Position numbers and translations under genes: made by a program
Part shown: positions 10,007 through 23,135 of the stretch, in pieces
Position numbering within the stretch: the first letter of the stretch is position 1
How the letters are laid out: each line of letters opens with the position of its first letter
From: Meghimatium bilineatum
Lineage: Eukaryota; Mollusca; Gastropoda; Stylommatophora; Philomycidae
DNA length: 64,000 bases
Direction: 5' to 3'
NCBI GenBank assembly: GCA_034231615.1
Contig: CM067322.1
Coordinates: forward strand, 59,340,938-59,404,937
Notes under the pieces: generated by a model
Database searches by the model: none
Seen by the model: only the letters and a program-made list of their open reading frames with translations
What the model was told of the DNA's origin: nothing

Positions 10007-10640
10007 TATTCAAGCTACTAAACATGACACACCACTTTTTTTGCACATTTTTGAAGTCTGGTTTTATTTTAGTATCACATGCCTAATCTAATGAGTACCT
10101 CTTTACTTTCCACTTTGTCTTCATTGGTGGCAGCGTCATTTCATTAGCTTGCAGTAAATGTGATCATAAACAATTCTTGAAACTAAGTGTAGATGAAGAA
10201 TATTGATTATTTTGTGCATGTAAAATATATTTGATAAGTTTATTAAATTTTGAATGTGCAAATGTGTACAAATTATTTCACGTCAAATGAATGAAATGGG
10301 ATGTAATCAATATGTCTTTGTTGTTTTGTAATATTATTTTCTATCTACATGTTCAGTTCAAACAAGCCATTGACATTTTGGTCCAGTAGTAACTCGAGAC
10401 ATGGGTGTAAGATAGTCATCTGCACTCCATGCAATGTTACATATAATTATTTCAAACTCTGTTTAAATTTATGCAGGTGTTAACAATACAGAGGGTTATT
10501 TAATACAAATTGTTTTTGTAAATAAATCATTTCAGGAGATAAATATACTTTCCAAAAGAAAACAAAATACTGTTGAATACAAATTATCCAACCTTGATTT
10601 TCCTAACATATTTCATAGAATTGATATGTAGGGTGCCGTT
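10007..10640 (+). other. no gene seen
   Basis: AT-rich intergenic sequence without recognisable motifs. Confidence 0.3.
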
Positions 10641-10649
10641 GCATACCTT

Positions 10650-11480
10650 AAAGTGAGTTCTGACTTAGACCACCCACTACACAGCAAGCTCCCTCTTGTA
10701 AAGGGAAGCAGGCTCAAGAGAGACAAATCGTGGATGGGTCAGTCCAAGGATACCATTAAACATATCTGCGCCTCAGAAGACATATCTCCTGGCGAGGAAT
10801 GGATACCTATTCCTACGTTCTTTCAAGAGGCAGTCAAGACCGTCACTACACTCAACAGAGAGTGCAGGAAACACCGCCACATAAGCGTGGATGCTGAGGT
10901 CACGGCACTAATATGCGAGAATGCCGATGATTCAGATGTTGTGATTTACACAGACGGGTCGGTCATCCATCACCAGTGATGTGCATGGGCCTTAACTGTC
11001 AGATCAAAAGGGAAAACAGTACACAAAGCCAGTGGTGCCTTTACTGCAACAACGAGCAGTCTAACTATGGAAGTATTCGCTGTTCGCAGGCACTTTACTG
11101 GCTGGAATAGCAAACCTATTCCCGTGCATGCATACTGATTCACTGAATATGATTCAGAAAGTAAAAACAGGTGATATACGTAGGGAATGGGCGGAGTCAT
11201 TGGAGAGAGCTAAAATGCGGGCATCACTATGAAAACTCAAGCTTATTTTTGTACCTGGACATGGAGGGAAATGAACGGGTCGACAAATGAGCTAGTCTCG
11301 CCACTACAACAGACGGTCAGCCTATGGACCGAGCAGACATACTCACTGCTCTTCATGAGTCCTCACGATCAGAGGATTTTGAGATAAATAAAAATGTGTC
11401 ACTTCAAAGGAATGAGCCTGATACGATATGTCTCAACAAAAGGCACATTTGTGCTAAATCATGACCTTGGGCACACCTGT
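10650..11480 (+). pseudogene. LINE fragment with RNase H domain
   Basis: An open frame at 10653-10976 leads into DVVIYTDGSV, the first RNase H motif, then stops. Shifted frames continue with FTATTSSLTMEVFAV (Glu motif), MHTDSLNMIQKVKTG (Asp motif) and FVPGHGGK-like sequence. This is the same family as 4612-5330 but it starts further upstream, so about 100 residues before the RNase H domain are retained. Stops and frameshifts make it inactive. Confidence 0.75.
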
Positions 11481-11698
11481 ACTGAATGGTATTTTTGTCC
11501 AAACACACTGAGAGTAAATAATGAGTGGATAGTGTTAAAATAATTGGGAATTTTGAAAAATGTTATTAAACAGAAATTTGTTATAACAGGATTGACATCT
11601 GGCCGCACATCTTTGTATTTTGTAAAACTCGAGTTTGAAATAAATATACAGCATCTTTATCTGTAGCTGGCATACTCAGTAAACAGACATCTCCGATT
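11481..11698 (+). other. no feature seen
   Basis: Unique-looking AT-rich flank of the SINE-A insertion. Confidence 0.3.
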
Positions 11699-11713
11699 AA
11701 ATTAGTAATTTTG

Positions 11714-11976
11714 CCTGTGTGTTGCCTAGAGGGGAGCAAAGAATAGCAACACTGTTTACCTTCCATGCATATCGTTAGAGGCGACTAAGGAGGTTATGGA
11801 ATGGAGTTGGCTGCCCCATCCCATTTAAGGTCAGTGATCCAAAACCATGCTGAAGATGGATGTGTCATTCTGAAAGGCACAGATATCATAGCAATGCTGT
11901 AAACCATGACATAACACATTCCGTTCTTCGGACTACATTCTGATAATCTGCAGTAGTTTGAGAACGAATGCAGAAG
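11714..11976 (+). mobile_element. SINE-A, reference full-length copy
   Basis: A 15-bp duplication, AAATTAGTAATTTTG (11699-11713 and 11977-11991), flanks a 263-bp element. It starts CCTGTGTGTTGCC, passes through GGGGAGCAAAGAATAGCAAC, GGCGACTAAGGAGGTTATGG and GACATAACACATTCCG, and ends GTTTGAGAACGAATGCAGAA. The distal third is clearly related to SINE-B. No certain A or B boxes were seen, so the head class (tRNA, 5S or 7SL) is unresolved. Confidence 0.85.
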
Positions 11977-11991
11977 AAATTAGTAATTTTG

Positions 11992-12655
11992 TTTTTGTGA
12001 CAGCAGGGTTTGCTATGATGTCAGTGATGACATGAAAGCTGTGCATACTATAACAAAGTTGGAATGTAGTAATATGAAGAATGCCCATATTGAACCGTTT
12101 TATAATTTGTTAGTTATTGGTTAAACAAGTAGCAATATTACATCCCAGTTATCATCTCTACACTAAACCATTTACAATAATAGGTTTTTATACAGTTGTT
12201 CTGAAACTCATGCAAATAAGCAATATTTAGTCTAGAGAATGAACTACATTGTGATATGTTTTGCAGCTTGACTGTGGTATCTCCTGTTGACCTGACACAT
12301 CTGATGGCATGGCTTTTGTGTCATTTTGACCTATGAGATTAAACAGCCATATTTTTTTGTGTATATTTAAAATCTCATTACATTATGTTCTCTGTTTACC
12401 TTTTTATTATAATTTTCCAACAGTTCACAGCAGTCTAAAGTGAATACCGCTTTAGAACTTTCTAGAAATATGAACAAATGAAAATAACATGATGACTGGG
12501 CTGGTGTGACATGCAGATGAGCATTAGTGTGCTACTGAATACATGGCATGAAGGGTCACTGCACTTATTTGTGATGATTTTATGCAACTTTTCTGTGCAT
12601 GCTGTAAGCAGATAGCATTGATGTTCATGCCAGCCCCTCTTTGGCTTTCAGTTAT
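11992..12655 (+). other. intergenic with mariner-like debris
   Basis: A block near 12600-12640 (GATAGCATTGATGTTCA) matches part of the mariner relic near 8415. No frame survives. Confidence 0.35.
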
Positions 12656-12659
12656 GTAT

Positions 12660-13035
12660 ATCTTGTGTTCATTTTCAAACTTCTGAAGATTAGCAGGATG
12701 GAAAATGGAATGTGTTGTATCATGATTTACCGTTTGATTGCAATATCATCACATTTCAGCCCATCACATCCAACTTCAGCATGGACTGTGTCATTTTTAC
12801 CCTCTAATACCTTTTCACCCACATGTAATCGTTGATGCATCGCGAGCACTTTTTAACCCACGTGATGCAAGAACATGTACTTATGAATGCACCAAGGTGC
12901 TAGCGGGCACCAGGTTGACAACACCTGCTCTATCAGATGGTACAACCAACCCCGTTCCTGAAACATCCTTAGTCGCGTTTTATGACAGGTCACATTGTTG
13001 CTGTTATTTGCTCCCCTTTCAGGATCTGGGTAACA
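12660..13035 (-). mobile_element. SINE-A copy interrupted by about 120 bp
   Basis: SINE-A 3' sequence in minus orientation (GTGTTCATTTTCAAACTTCT, AGCAGGATGG) runs to about 12797. It resumes near 12937 (GATGGTACAACCAACC) and ends in GCTCCCCTTTCAGGATCTGG. The intervening ~120-140 bp contains GATGCATCGCGAGC and matches nothing else I see in the window, so it is probably a small insertion. Confidence 0.6.
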
Positions 13036-14880
13036 AACTGGTGAGGACCTTCTCTATTTACATATTGTACTGGCAGGGTGGGGTGAACATATTTTTAGTT
13101 TATAATTAGTCATATATAGCTGTGAGTTTATATATATATATGTATGTGCGTATTCATTTTTGATATTGTGCAGCTCTTCTGTACAAGATTCGATATTTGG
13201 TATGATTGTTAAACTACTTTATACAAAAATGTGACTTATACTTGAGTGTATATGAACAGTCAAACCACTAAATTGTCATGCTAGTTTACCTTCTATTGTA
13301 AATAGTCATAGTATAATTGATATATAGAAGTTCATATGTATGCTTGAACTAAACTTGGTAGTACTATCAGTTGTTTTAGCAATTTGATGCGTGTGTTCAT
13401 GAAAGTATAGTCCTTGTTAAATGAACCAGACATACTTATTCTGACTAGTTTATTGCATGTGTAGAAGTGTACATGGCAGTTAATTTGTCATTCCCCTAGA
13501 TTATTTGTCTGTTGATTATTTGCTCCATATATGATTAAATAAGATTTGTATTGTTTTCATATTTATTGTTTCCAGTTTTTAGCGATGAATTATGAAAAAG
13601 TTTGTCATGTATAGTTGTTGAAGATTATGAATATTGTATTTATCATGACTTTTGTGTCTGGTGATTTAATAAATCTGAATACTATACATCTTTGGTTTTG
13701 TTAATCTCTTTTGTTTGGGAGTACAAGGATTGTTCGGATATATCTTTTGTATTATGAATAGACATCACTGGACTCTTGACATAGGTTTTTAGTCTTCCCC
13801 AGTAAATGTTGAAGAGTATTCATGCAGATTGTTCCTGTGATTTGCTGGTTGGATACATTCCTGATTCTGCTCTGTAGACATCCAGTTCAAATTAGTACCA
13901 TGAGATAAACAGAGATCTCAGCATAATGTGCCTCCAAATGCAGTACCAGCAGATGTTCATGAAACAGTTTGAGCACATCCCTCTTATCCAATCTCAACTC
14001 CCTGTCTTTCGATGTATAGTATGCATGCCTGACTGCTCTCTAATTACTGTGAATGTTCAGGGCAATAGATCCATGGAGGTTTGATAGATAATGGGATGCA
14101 TATCATTTTAAACTGGTCTTATCCAACTCCCAGGGCTAGCAGATAGCCAACCCTAAAAGCACCTCATGGTACTTCTAAGTAACAGGTAGTTTTAAAGCTC
14201 AAGCAAAACGTCTGATCAACGTTTTGGAGATGAACTCCAGACTGTAAACTGAGATGGAAGAAGAATCGGCTGCATACAAGATGAGTAATATCTCTGCCCA
14301 GTACTTCTTGATCATCATAGCATAAAAACTGTTACAGCATAGTGTGTGACAACGGCTGGCCTGAACAGCCAGGTCCTACAGCTCACAAGAGATGGGTGTG
14401 CAAGCCTCAGGAGAAATAAAGTAAAACCTGCTCATTGTCTACAGTGAAGATAAAGGGGTAGAGAGCAGCGCTTAGTGTAAATGGTAGTACACATGAAAAT
14501 TAATTACAGAAATCATGGCAAAGTCAGTGTCTACGGTTGAAAGCAAGCTTTTAGTCATCTTCCAAAAGCAATGACTTCATTCATTGCAAAAGAAACGGTA
14601 AAAAGTCAGATAGTTCCAGTTCTGAAATGTTTGTAGAAACTAACTTGTATGAAGTGTTCATAATATTGATGAACAAACCCTGGAAGAGTGAATTAACTCT
14701 TGTCCAATTCTGCTGTTTAGCATTTCTTTACTAATACCAAGTTCTCAGATAGAGGGTTTTGTATCAGGGGCACTGGATCTGTAATTATGTAGATCAATTT
14801 TACAAATGGTGGAATACTTCATACAAGATAGTCGACCCAACTCTTGGCTACCATTTCCACCCCAGAAACTTGTCACCCAG
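13036..14880 (+). other. intergenic, nothing recognised
   Basis: AT-rich to about 13700, including AATAAA near 13669, then a more balanced stretch with no long frame or known motif. It could be decayed transposon or UTR sequence. I cannot support a gene. Confidence 0.3.
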
Positions 14881-14887
14881 AGACATA

Positions 14888-15030
14888 AGAGGGCTGGTTT
14901 AATAAGTACTAGACTTATTTTATTTAAGAAAAACCGTGAAATATACAGACATGTTGGCTCTGTTTTCTTCAAAGTAGTCCCCACGTAAGTGTATACGCTT
15001 ACTGCTCCCACTGAAGAAATCACTCCTGGT
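14888..15030 (-). mobile_element. mariner 3' end
   Basis: The minus strand reads GDYFEENRANMSVYFTVFL, close to the C-terminal mariner block with the YFEE motif. It is followed by the terminal sequence AGAGGGCTGGTTTAATAAGT (complement), which resembles mariner terminal repeats. Only the end of an element remains. Confidence 0.55.
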
Positions 15031-15930
15031 GGGCATTTTTTTTAAATAGCCTGCATTGTCATGTAATAAATCTCATTTTTTCGTACCTTCTGACAGATAC
15101 AAACTCCACAGCTTACTGTTGAACACTGGACCTCACAGTTGTGAGACCAATATTCTAACCTCTCTGCCTTGCGCCATACACTTTAGAAAACAAAAAAATC
15201 CCTCTAAACACATCTGTTCTCAGCCATTCAGATGAATATAGAAAACTCATGCATGGACCCATTTCTTGATGTCAACACATATTTTCCTACAGCTTATTCT
15301 TCTTCCGCCCTTTCCTGCTCCTTAAAAGTAGTTTTAGAAAGTGACTCTTGCCTCATTGCATGAACAAACCAAGCAAGCTTATACAGTTATACATTACATC
15401 ACTCAATTTTAAATGTATATGTGGTGATCACGTTATAAGACTAAAATATCAAATATACTTGAAAATATAAGACAACAAATCCTTTCGTTACTACATGTTT
15501 TCCTGTGACGGTGGGCTTTCTGTGGGCTGTGAAAATAAAGGCTGCTTCTGGAAAAAATTATTCTTATACATTCGTTCTCATACTCTTACAGATTCGCAGG
15601 ATGTAATGAAGAGAACAGAATGTGTTATAGCTTGGCTGAAATGTCTGCACATTTTGCCTATGTCCAACTTTATCATGGATTTTGAGTGACTTTGACTGTC
15701 TATGGAATAGCCAACCTCATCCCCAAAACCTATCCACCTCCTAAAACATGGATAGTAGGTAACTCACTATTCTTTGCTCACCTTATGGACCACAGAGGTG
15801 GGAAACTTTATCTGCGGACCTGAATCAGCATGAGATGCTGCAGATAGTAAAGGACTGTCTCACTCATCAAAACTTTCCTAGAAAAATTGTTGCTCTTCAA
15901 ATATCTTATATTCACCAAAGTTAGATTTGT
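15031..15930 (+). other. no gene seen
   Basis: The stretch contains a short open frame (15495-15689) whose start resembles common repeat sequence. No supportable coding unit. Confidence 0.3.
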
Positions 15931-15934
15931 TGAA

Positions 15935-16184
15935 CTTTTTCTTCTTCTGTGTTCGTTCTTAAGTTCCTGCAGATTAGCAGGATGTAGTCTGAAGAATGGA
16001 ATGCGTTGTGTCATGGTTTACAGCATTGCTTCGATATCTGCGCCTTTTGGCCTGACACATCTGACTTCAACGTGGCTTTGGGTCACTGTAACCTCTTTAG
16101 TCGCCTCTTACGACATGCATGGAAGGTAAACAGTGCTGCTATTTTTTGCTCCCCTTTCGGGCCCCGGCAACACACAGGCGGTTG
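15935..16184 (-). mobile_element. SINE-A copy, with SINE-B debris beyond it
   Basis: A minus-oriented copy runs from CTTCTTCTGTGTTCG through AGCAGGATGTAGTC to GGCCCCGGCAACACACAGGC. It lacks part of the middle (the GGGATGGGACAGCC block is missing). SINE-B-like blocks, including GCGTAAATAAAAAGG, follow at 16204-16365 in plus orientation as a rearranged composite. Confidence 0.75.
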
Positions 16185-16389
16185 AGCTTTTTAATTTCCA
16201 TTCTTTGGACTACATCCTGCTGGAAACACTGCTGACGTCAGGCCATTGGCGTAAATAAAAAGGCAACACAGCGCATTTCTTTGGACAAGTTGGAAATCTT
16301 GTAAGACCATTGGTCTGCTACAAAAGAAATTCAGTGGGAGTTTGAGAATGAACACATTGAGTTTGATGCTGCAGGAAAACTAGCAAGAC

Positions 16390-17145
16390 CATTGTCCTAC
16401 CATAAGAGAGATCCATTGAAACTTTGATAAACTCCCCAAAAATATCTAATACAGCTATCTTCAGTAACATGTTTTCTAACTGCATCACTGCAAGAGACTT
16501 AATTCCAGCTTTCTATAGGTCACCTTCTGTATCTTTGTGTTGCCAGCTATTAGAAGATTAACCTCTCACAGTGATGTCATTGGAGAAAGTTGGATGCTTA
16601 TACTAGGACAAACATAGAAAAAATAGTGTAGATAACAACAATGTGAAGATAATTGGGTGTTTTTCAAAGTTTTTATTGAGATTTCAAATTCTTTATTTCC
16701 AAAAAAATGATGGTAAAAGTGCGTGCCTTTTTTATTTATAAATTCAATACTATAAACACAAATTAACAAAGGTATAACAACACTTTATGATTAACTGAAA
16801 CATATGTAAGGAACAACTGATAAGCTATATCACGAGTCGACTACAATTAATAATGTACACTGGGTTATTAACAATATAACTGATCGGTAACTAAAGACTT
16901 ATCTGTCCTTTTCAGCGTTTCTATCCCTTTCAAGTTCACAGCACAAGACACCTACTAGAGGAACTCTCACCATGATGCCCTGACAACAATGTATATCCTT
17001 CCTGCAATAATAGCACACTATAAAAAATCAAAAATTGTCCCAGAATACATAAGACCACAATAAGATATAAAGCCAACTTGCGCTGATATGACTATAATAG
17101 ACTCCTGTGTTAAGTTTAAAGGGAGTGCCTCGATTCATGAAGGAT
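16390..17145 (+). other. no gene seen
   Basis: AT-rich sequence with no recognisable frame or repeat border. Confidence 0.3.
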
Positions 17146-17149
17146 TTCT

Positions 17150-17640
17150 TTTGCATTTGTTCTAAAACTCCTGCAGATAAGTAGGATGCAGCCCGAAAAA
17201 TAGAATGTGTTGTCGTGGTTTACAGCTTTGCTACGATATCTGCACTTATTAACCTGACACATCTGACTTCAGCATGACTTCTGGGTCACTTTGATACTAT
17301 ATGGGATGGGACAGCTAACTCCACCCCACAACCATAGTCGCCTCTTATGAGCATGAAAATTAAACGTGCTATTTTTTGCTTCACTTTCTGGGCCCCGGTA
17401 ACACGTGCGATAGAAGATTTAATCCCTGACCTCCACTGCGTGTTACTGAGGCCCAAAAATGGAGCAAAGAATAGCAACACTGATACTTCATATGTTATAA
17501 AAAGTGACTTAGGAGATGGGGTTGGTTGTCCCATTCCAAAGCAACCCACAAGCCAAGCTAATGTTGTATGTGTCAGGTGTAGATATCTCAGCCAAGATGT
17601 AAGCATCCTGCTAATCTACAGAAGTTTGAGAATGAATACA
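17150..17640. mobile_element. two SINE-A copies, tail-out inverted pair
   Basis: A decayed minus copy (about 17150-17415, CTCCTGCAGATAAGTAGGATG to GGGCCCCGGTAACACG) is followed directly by a plus copy (about 17435-17640, GAGCAAAGAATAGCAACACT to AAGTTTGAGAATGAA). Their heads face each other. Each has many substitutions, so the insertions are old. The paired complementary sequence generates the overlapping open frames on both strands here. Confidence 0.65.
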
Positions 17641-18309
17641 ATAACATGAATAATCCCTGACCTAACAAACAACAAGCAAGTTTATGAATGAATGTACAGT
17701 CATGTAAAGCACACTCAACAACAGGGAGAACAAAAATGTAATCTGCCATGTTCAAGCAATATCTACATGCAGAACCCATCTTACAGGTATCTGAAAGGAA
17801 CAGTAACACTGTGGCTTGCCATGCATACTCTAAGAGGAAACAAAGATTCATTTGGTGTATGGTTAGGTCTGGGCAAAATATGGTCATCAGGTCAAATTTA
17901 GCTGACCTCAATGTAATATATGCACTGCATCTACCACGTCTCCTCCCTGGCTCAGAAAAAACCCCTTGGAGCTCCGTATGAGTTTTTTTAATTAAGTTTT
18001 CCATATGAGTATTTTAGCCCTTTACTACACAGAACTAAAAACATTGTACACTTATGTTAGGTCCTTCCATCCCATTAAAAAGCCAAATAGATTCAAGAAA
18101 CCGTAGTAAAATGACCAGGAGTAACTCAACATAAGCATCAAAAAAAGAAAAAAAATATGATAGAAATGGTTGAAAATAGGAAAAATTGAATAGAGTGTTA
18201 CAAAATTGTGGCCCACAGAAAGTTTAAATATGAATATATATACTACCTACATTTTCCACTCAAAAGTGTTTGATTGTGAAAAATATTATCTGTACGTACT
18301 GCATATACA

Positions 18310-18450
18310 ATTACTCTGACACTATATGAGATAGAATAGCCAATTCCACCCAAAACATACTTAGTCGTCTCTTATGACATGCTTGGCAGGTAACAGTAGC
18401 ACTATTCTTTGCACCTTGATCTAGAAGCCCCGGTTGCCACATGGGCATTA
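18310..18450 (-). mobile_element. partial SINE-A
   Basis: Only the head half is present: AATAGCCAATTCCACCC, CTTAGTCGTCTCTTATGACA and CACTATTCTTTGCACC. The tail side is missing. Confidence 0.55.
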
Positions 18451-19181
18451 TGGATTTAATTATCCCAGTGTACATTCACAAAATAGAAGTCTGTAAAATG
18501 CTTATTCAATCATGCAATAATCAAAATGGCAACAGAACTAGAAAACACAACTTGTAAATTTCAACAATAAAAGTTTAGTTACATCAAATCTAACGTAACA
18601 GTTTGTCTTAAAAGACCAAATTTAACATATCCAGAACTAAAAGACAAAATCAACATTAAGACAGCGCATATTAACAATTGTGTGTAAACAGTAAACTTAT
18701 TGAAATGAAGAAATGTTTGTAAAACAATTAGATTTACAATAACATCTGCAAGTAACAGTTTTGATGAAATATAAAGAAAAGGCATCATTCAAATAAATAA
18801 CTTCAGAGTATGTATGTACGTACGATGCCGCCAAGTATGAATTTTTAAATTAATAAATTCATCTGGCACCAAAGTTAAGCCTGAAATATGAAATATTAAA
18901 AATAACTTATCAATCGCATATTTAGTTATTAAAATTCTGCTTTGTACTTTCAGCTTTAATACCCGGTAATTATTATACTCATCCACAAAATATGCTAGCG
19001 TGGAAAGAATTATATTTCAATATAAAAATGTTTTGAAATATAAGTTACAAATATTAAATATTCTGTTGGTTAATGAGCTCAAAGAGAGTGAAAATGAATG
19101 TTGCATCGTTATTTTACTGTCTTCATTTTCTATTCTATTCTATACTGTGTCTAGTCTTTTCTAGGCACTTATTATTTTGAT
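18451..19181 (+). other. no gene seen
   Basis: Very AT-rich. The short open frames here show no family features. Confidence 0.3.
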
Positions 19182-19195
19182 ATTTCTGCTTTCTT

Positions 19196-19469
19196 CTTCT
19201 TCTTCGTTCGTTCTCAAACTCCTGCACATTAGCAGGATGTAGTCCGGAGAACGGAATGCGTTGTGTCATGGTTTACAGCATTGCTGCGATATCTGCACCT
19301 TTCGGCCTGACACATCCGACTTCAGCATGGCTTTGGGTCACTGACCTTATATGGGATGGGACAGCCAACTCCATCCCATAACCTCCTTAGTCGCCTTTTA
19401 CGACATGCATGGAAGGTAAACAGTGTTGCTATTCTTTGCTCCCCTTTCGGGTCCCGGCAACACGGGAGC
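19196..19469 (-). mobile_element. SINE-A, near-full-length copy with target duplication
   Basis: ATTTCTGCTTTCTT occurs at 19182-19195 and again at 19470-19483, flanking a 274-bp minus-oriented element. It is close to the consensus (GTAGTCCGGAGAACGGAATG, CATCCGACTTCAGCATGG), so a fairly recent insertion is likely. Confidence 0.85.
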
Positions 19470-19772
19470 ATTTCTGCTTTCTTATATATAGACTTCAGTG
19501 ATGCACAGGCAGCTGAATCAACACACCATGTTGACTGGGTAGAGAGAAGAGGTTGTAATGATATCCCTCCGCGTTTCTTGATGGCCTTTTGCATCTTTAC
19601 AGATGGTCAGGAAGCAGGCAGATGTAAAATAATTAATAGACTATTAGACCCTCAGATGCCATATGATTGCTTGCATGGGTACGTTTTATGGAGAAAATGC
19701 CATGTCTATTTTCATTCATCCATCATAAGAGCTGATGACCATTTATTATACTTTTAAAAATTCAGCTAAAGC

Positions 19773-20037
19773 ATAGGTGGGCAACCGTTTTGAGTCAGTG
19801 GTCTGGATTGTGTGTTTTTTTCGTGTGGTTTTGGGACAAAATCTATGGATTTCCAGTGTTTTTTAAACTCTGGGACCTGAGCATATAATCTTGTTGTTCG
19901 TCTGTAGAAGTAAATGATAACTATTCAGCTCAACTGGAAGCATAATGAAGATGATGATGATGTATGCATATAGTACTTTATATCAACTTGGCGTGCCAGA
20001 AAAACAACTTGGATGGCCAGAATTTGGCCACCACTGA
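19773..20037 (+). mobile_element. possible hAT-like MITE
   Basis: ATAGGTGGGCAACCG at the left and GGCCACCACTG at the right form a weak inverted pair of the GGTGGGCAA type seen in hAT elements. No matching 8-bp target duplication was found. Low confidence. Confidence 0.25.
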
Positions 20038-20109
20038 GTTAGAGGTATGTCCATATGTATGACTTTGCAGATGGTGATAATCCCTATGCCTGCCCTCAAA
20101 GATTCTTGG

Positions 20110-20440
20110 ACAGGTTGGGATCATCACTTTGGATGGTGTTTGATCTTCCTGTGTCTTCTAACCAGTCTACACTGTAAAGCTGCTGAATTTCTCCTTTTTT
20201 CATAAGATGCTGCACCTTTGGAGAGTGCATAGGTAGGCCTGTTTTTGGCATCATCTTCCCATGTGATTTGGTTTATACCAAAGGCTTTCAGTGACAGACT
20301 CCTTGCAGCTCTTCTTTTGTCAACCTTGAGAACACATGCCCTTCTGCATGTCATCATAGAAGAGTATCTTTGGCATACATACTATATGACCTGCCCAAGG
20401 AATCTGTGACTGCATCAAAATAGTATCAATGCTTGGATAC
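20110..20440 (-). pseudogene. LINE C-terminal fragment
   Basis: The minus strand reads MQSQIPWAGHIVCMPKIL and then, in the next frame, SLSLKAFGINQITWEDDAKN and RPTYALSKGAASYEKRR. This is the usual C-terminal motif order (PWAGH, SLKAF, W...A.DRP, KGA..E..R) of endonuclease-RT LINE polyproteins. A frameshift separates the two parts. Confidence 0.7.
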
Positions 20441-21460
20441 ATAGGACCACAATAAGATAAAAAGTCCATTGGGCTGTCCATAGGTCAGTCATGGACAGTG
20501 GCATCTCGTCAAAAATCTAATCTGAAGGTTACAAGTAAATTCAAGAAAGAAGCCAGATGATAAATTAAAAATTCTTGAGACCAACGGGAATTCAACCAGT
20601 CCATTCAACGGCACCAAATCGCCTAGCAACTCTTGTACACGGGTTTTTCCGTACTTGACTTACAAAATTACTTTTTATTTCTCCAAAAAAAAGAAAAAAA
20701 AGATGTGATTTTTGCCAAGACATTCAAACTGTGAAACTATGCACACAAGTCACTGAGAATGGACCAATCGAGACAAGGACTATTACAACAACAACGAACA
20801 TCCTGTATAGGTATTGAAATATCCTCAGTAACAACAAACATATAACACCCATATTAGTTCTACAAAGGCCAATAGGTCTTCTTGTAAACATGGATTGTAC
20901 AATATAGATAACATATAGATTGTACAATTTATATAATACAAAATACAATACCTAGTACAGGAAAATCTTAAAAGTTGAATGGTAAGACCTGTTTTGTCAT
21001 TAGCTCACATAGACTGACATAACCAACACATAAATTAACTTTATTTTACATCTTTGGACGGACAGGTATTATCTATAAATAACCTTGAGAAATGTACATT
21101 ATATTAACAATTTATTTACACTTGTATGTAAATATATACAGACTTTACATTAGTTCAGATTTACAGGGTTTCAAATTACAATGTCTTTTCAGATCAGATT
21201 GAGCATTAGATGTTGAAACATTGTCTTGAAAGCACTCTAGAAATTATACACATGTAAAATTTACACAAGATTATGATTTTTCATTTCATTCATTTATTTT
21301 CCTTTTGCGCTGAAGTTAGCGCATAGGGCAGAGGTCAGATCTCTCCAATTCTGTTTGTTCAAAACTATTCTGTGCAGTTCTTGAATAGTATGAATATTAA
21401 TTATTTTACTTTCTCTAAGAGACGATAATGTGCTTAAGAACTTAACAACACAATATTAAG
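20441..21460 (+). other. no gene seen
   Basis: AT-rich intergenic sequence. Nothing recognisable. Confidence 0.3.
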
Positions 21461-21469
21461 AGATATAAC

Positions 21470-21710
21470 ACGCGAGAGTGAGACTAATGTGGATGATGAT
21501 TCCTTTTCAATGGCTAGGATTAAAGATCAGGGATTGAAATGCGGTGTTGCTAGAAGTGAACACTTTGGAGGGCGCAGAAGAATGATGGTCAACCAGCATA
21601 GAACCGGTACTGTCAGCAGAAGTGTAATGGCGGATACACTCAAGGAGAGATTGGAGCAACTATGTACGTGTCCCGTTTGCAGTGATAATGATCCGACGAT
21701 TAACTAACTA
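21470..21710 (+). pseudogene. 5'-truncated LINE 3' end
   Basis: The frame DDDSFSMARIKDQGLKCG through MVNQHRTGTVSRSVMADTLK to CPVCSDNDPTIN and stop repeats the last 75 codons of the RNase H-bearing LINE family, followed by TAACTAACAACA. The zinc-knuckle CPVC is present. It is severely 5'-truncated. Confidence 0.75.
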
Positions 21711-22574
21711 ACAACACTATATTATTTCAGTTTAAACATATAAAACATCCAGATATTAATGATAACAGCAGGCAGAGTGCCAAAAGTTGAAATAAAAAAT
21801 ACATCAAATGCAGTGAAAATATATTTATCTGCATTGCTGACAACTGACTTGTCCTTGGCCTATCAAACTTAGTTGTGTGACAGACTGGAATGTTGCCATC
21901 TGACCTAGTCACATGTGCTATGGACAAAACCCACAGGTTGGAAGAAAAACCTGCTGCACCATCTTGCCCTCAGCTACCATATATTCTCAGAAGCTCTTTA
22001 CGAAAGTTTCATCTTTATATTTGTGTATGCTTCTAGTCTTCTCAATCTCCTCATGCTTTCTATGTAAATGTCTTGCTACTGTATATTGATCTCAGAATTC
22101 TGAGTGCTTGTCGAATTTCACCTTTATTTTATTTTCTTGACTTTATTGTCTATTTTATACTGTCATATGCCAGTAACTCATTTCCATAGATGACTTGTTG
22201 CGCATAATACTCATCATTTTCTAGGAATTGTTTTTATTCTTGCTAACTTATTTTGTTAATTTAGGAGTTGCAACATTTAATTTACTTTGAGCATTCTGAT
22301 GGAAATTGCGATATGTGATTCTAAAATAAAACCAAACACTGAAAATGTGTCTACACGGACTTTCATAGTAGTGCAAAGTGTTGTGTCATGATTAGTGTCA
22401 TGAATACATACAAAAAGGCAAGGATACTCTTAATATGTATATGACCTATGTCATTTATTTCTGTGTCAGTTGGGCTACTAGTTATAAACAATTTCATAAT
22501 TTCTCGCTATTTGCAGTGTATAATTATTTTTTTTAGTGCCTCAATTTATTAATGTATTTTTGGTTCTTTTGTTG
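21711..22574 (+). other. no gene seen
   Basis: AT-rich flank of the inverted-terminus element that follows. Confidence 0.3.
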
Positions 22575-23135
22575 CAGTATCCCAGTAAACATGGACTTGA
22601 CTCATTTTAGGGGTGATACGTATCACTGTATTATGGTTTAAAATTCGAGGTAAATACAAATAAGGTAGATATTTGGGTTATTTATATTCGTTAAAATTTG
22701 ACTTTTTAACTATTATATCTTTAACCTTTGAACCAGAATTTCTGTTGCCTTCACCAAAGTTCAAGAATCTGTTTGTAAACTTGCATTTACAAATCAAGAA
22801 ATATAAATTTTGAAAAGCTTCTTTGCTGTCTTTAAGATAGGAAATCATGTGTTACTTTTCTTCAGGAACATGGCTTTCTTCTTTTTCTGTTATGTGTGCA
22901 AATGAAAATTTCACTGGCATTTACATTTGATTGGTGGAGGTGTCACAAATATCGTTCTCAAATCACAAGCATTCTGTTGATTCACAACAGTTGGTCTTTT
23001 GTGGTATCTGTCTTGTAAATGCTTCATGGATCAGATAATACATAATTCCCATAACACAAATGCATTCTTTCAGACTTGACTATAATTTCGGACAAGTTAC
23101 AGAGTGGCACATATTTGCATGTGCTGTAATTTCTT

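Noticed and set aside
17286..18004. Several 60-138-codon frames on both strands
   Set aside because: They overlap SINE-A copies and their flanks; similar frames recur wherever SINE-A occurs (19322-19757, 30998-31180, 33027-33269).
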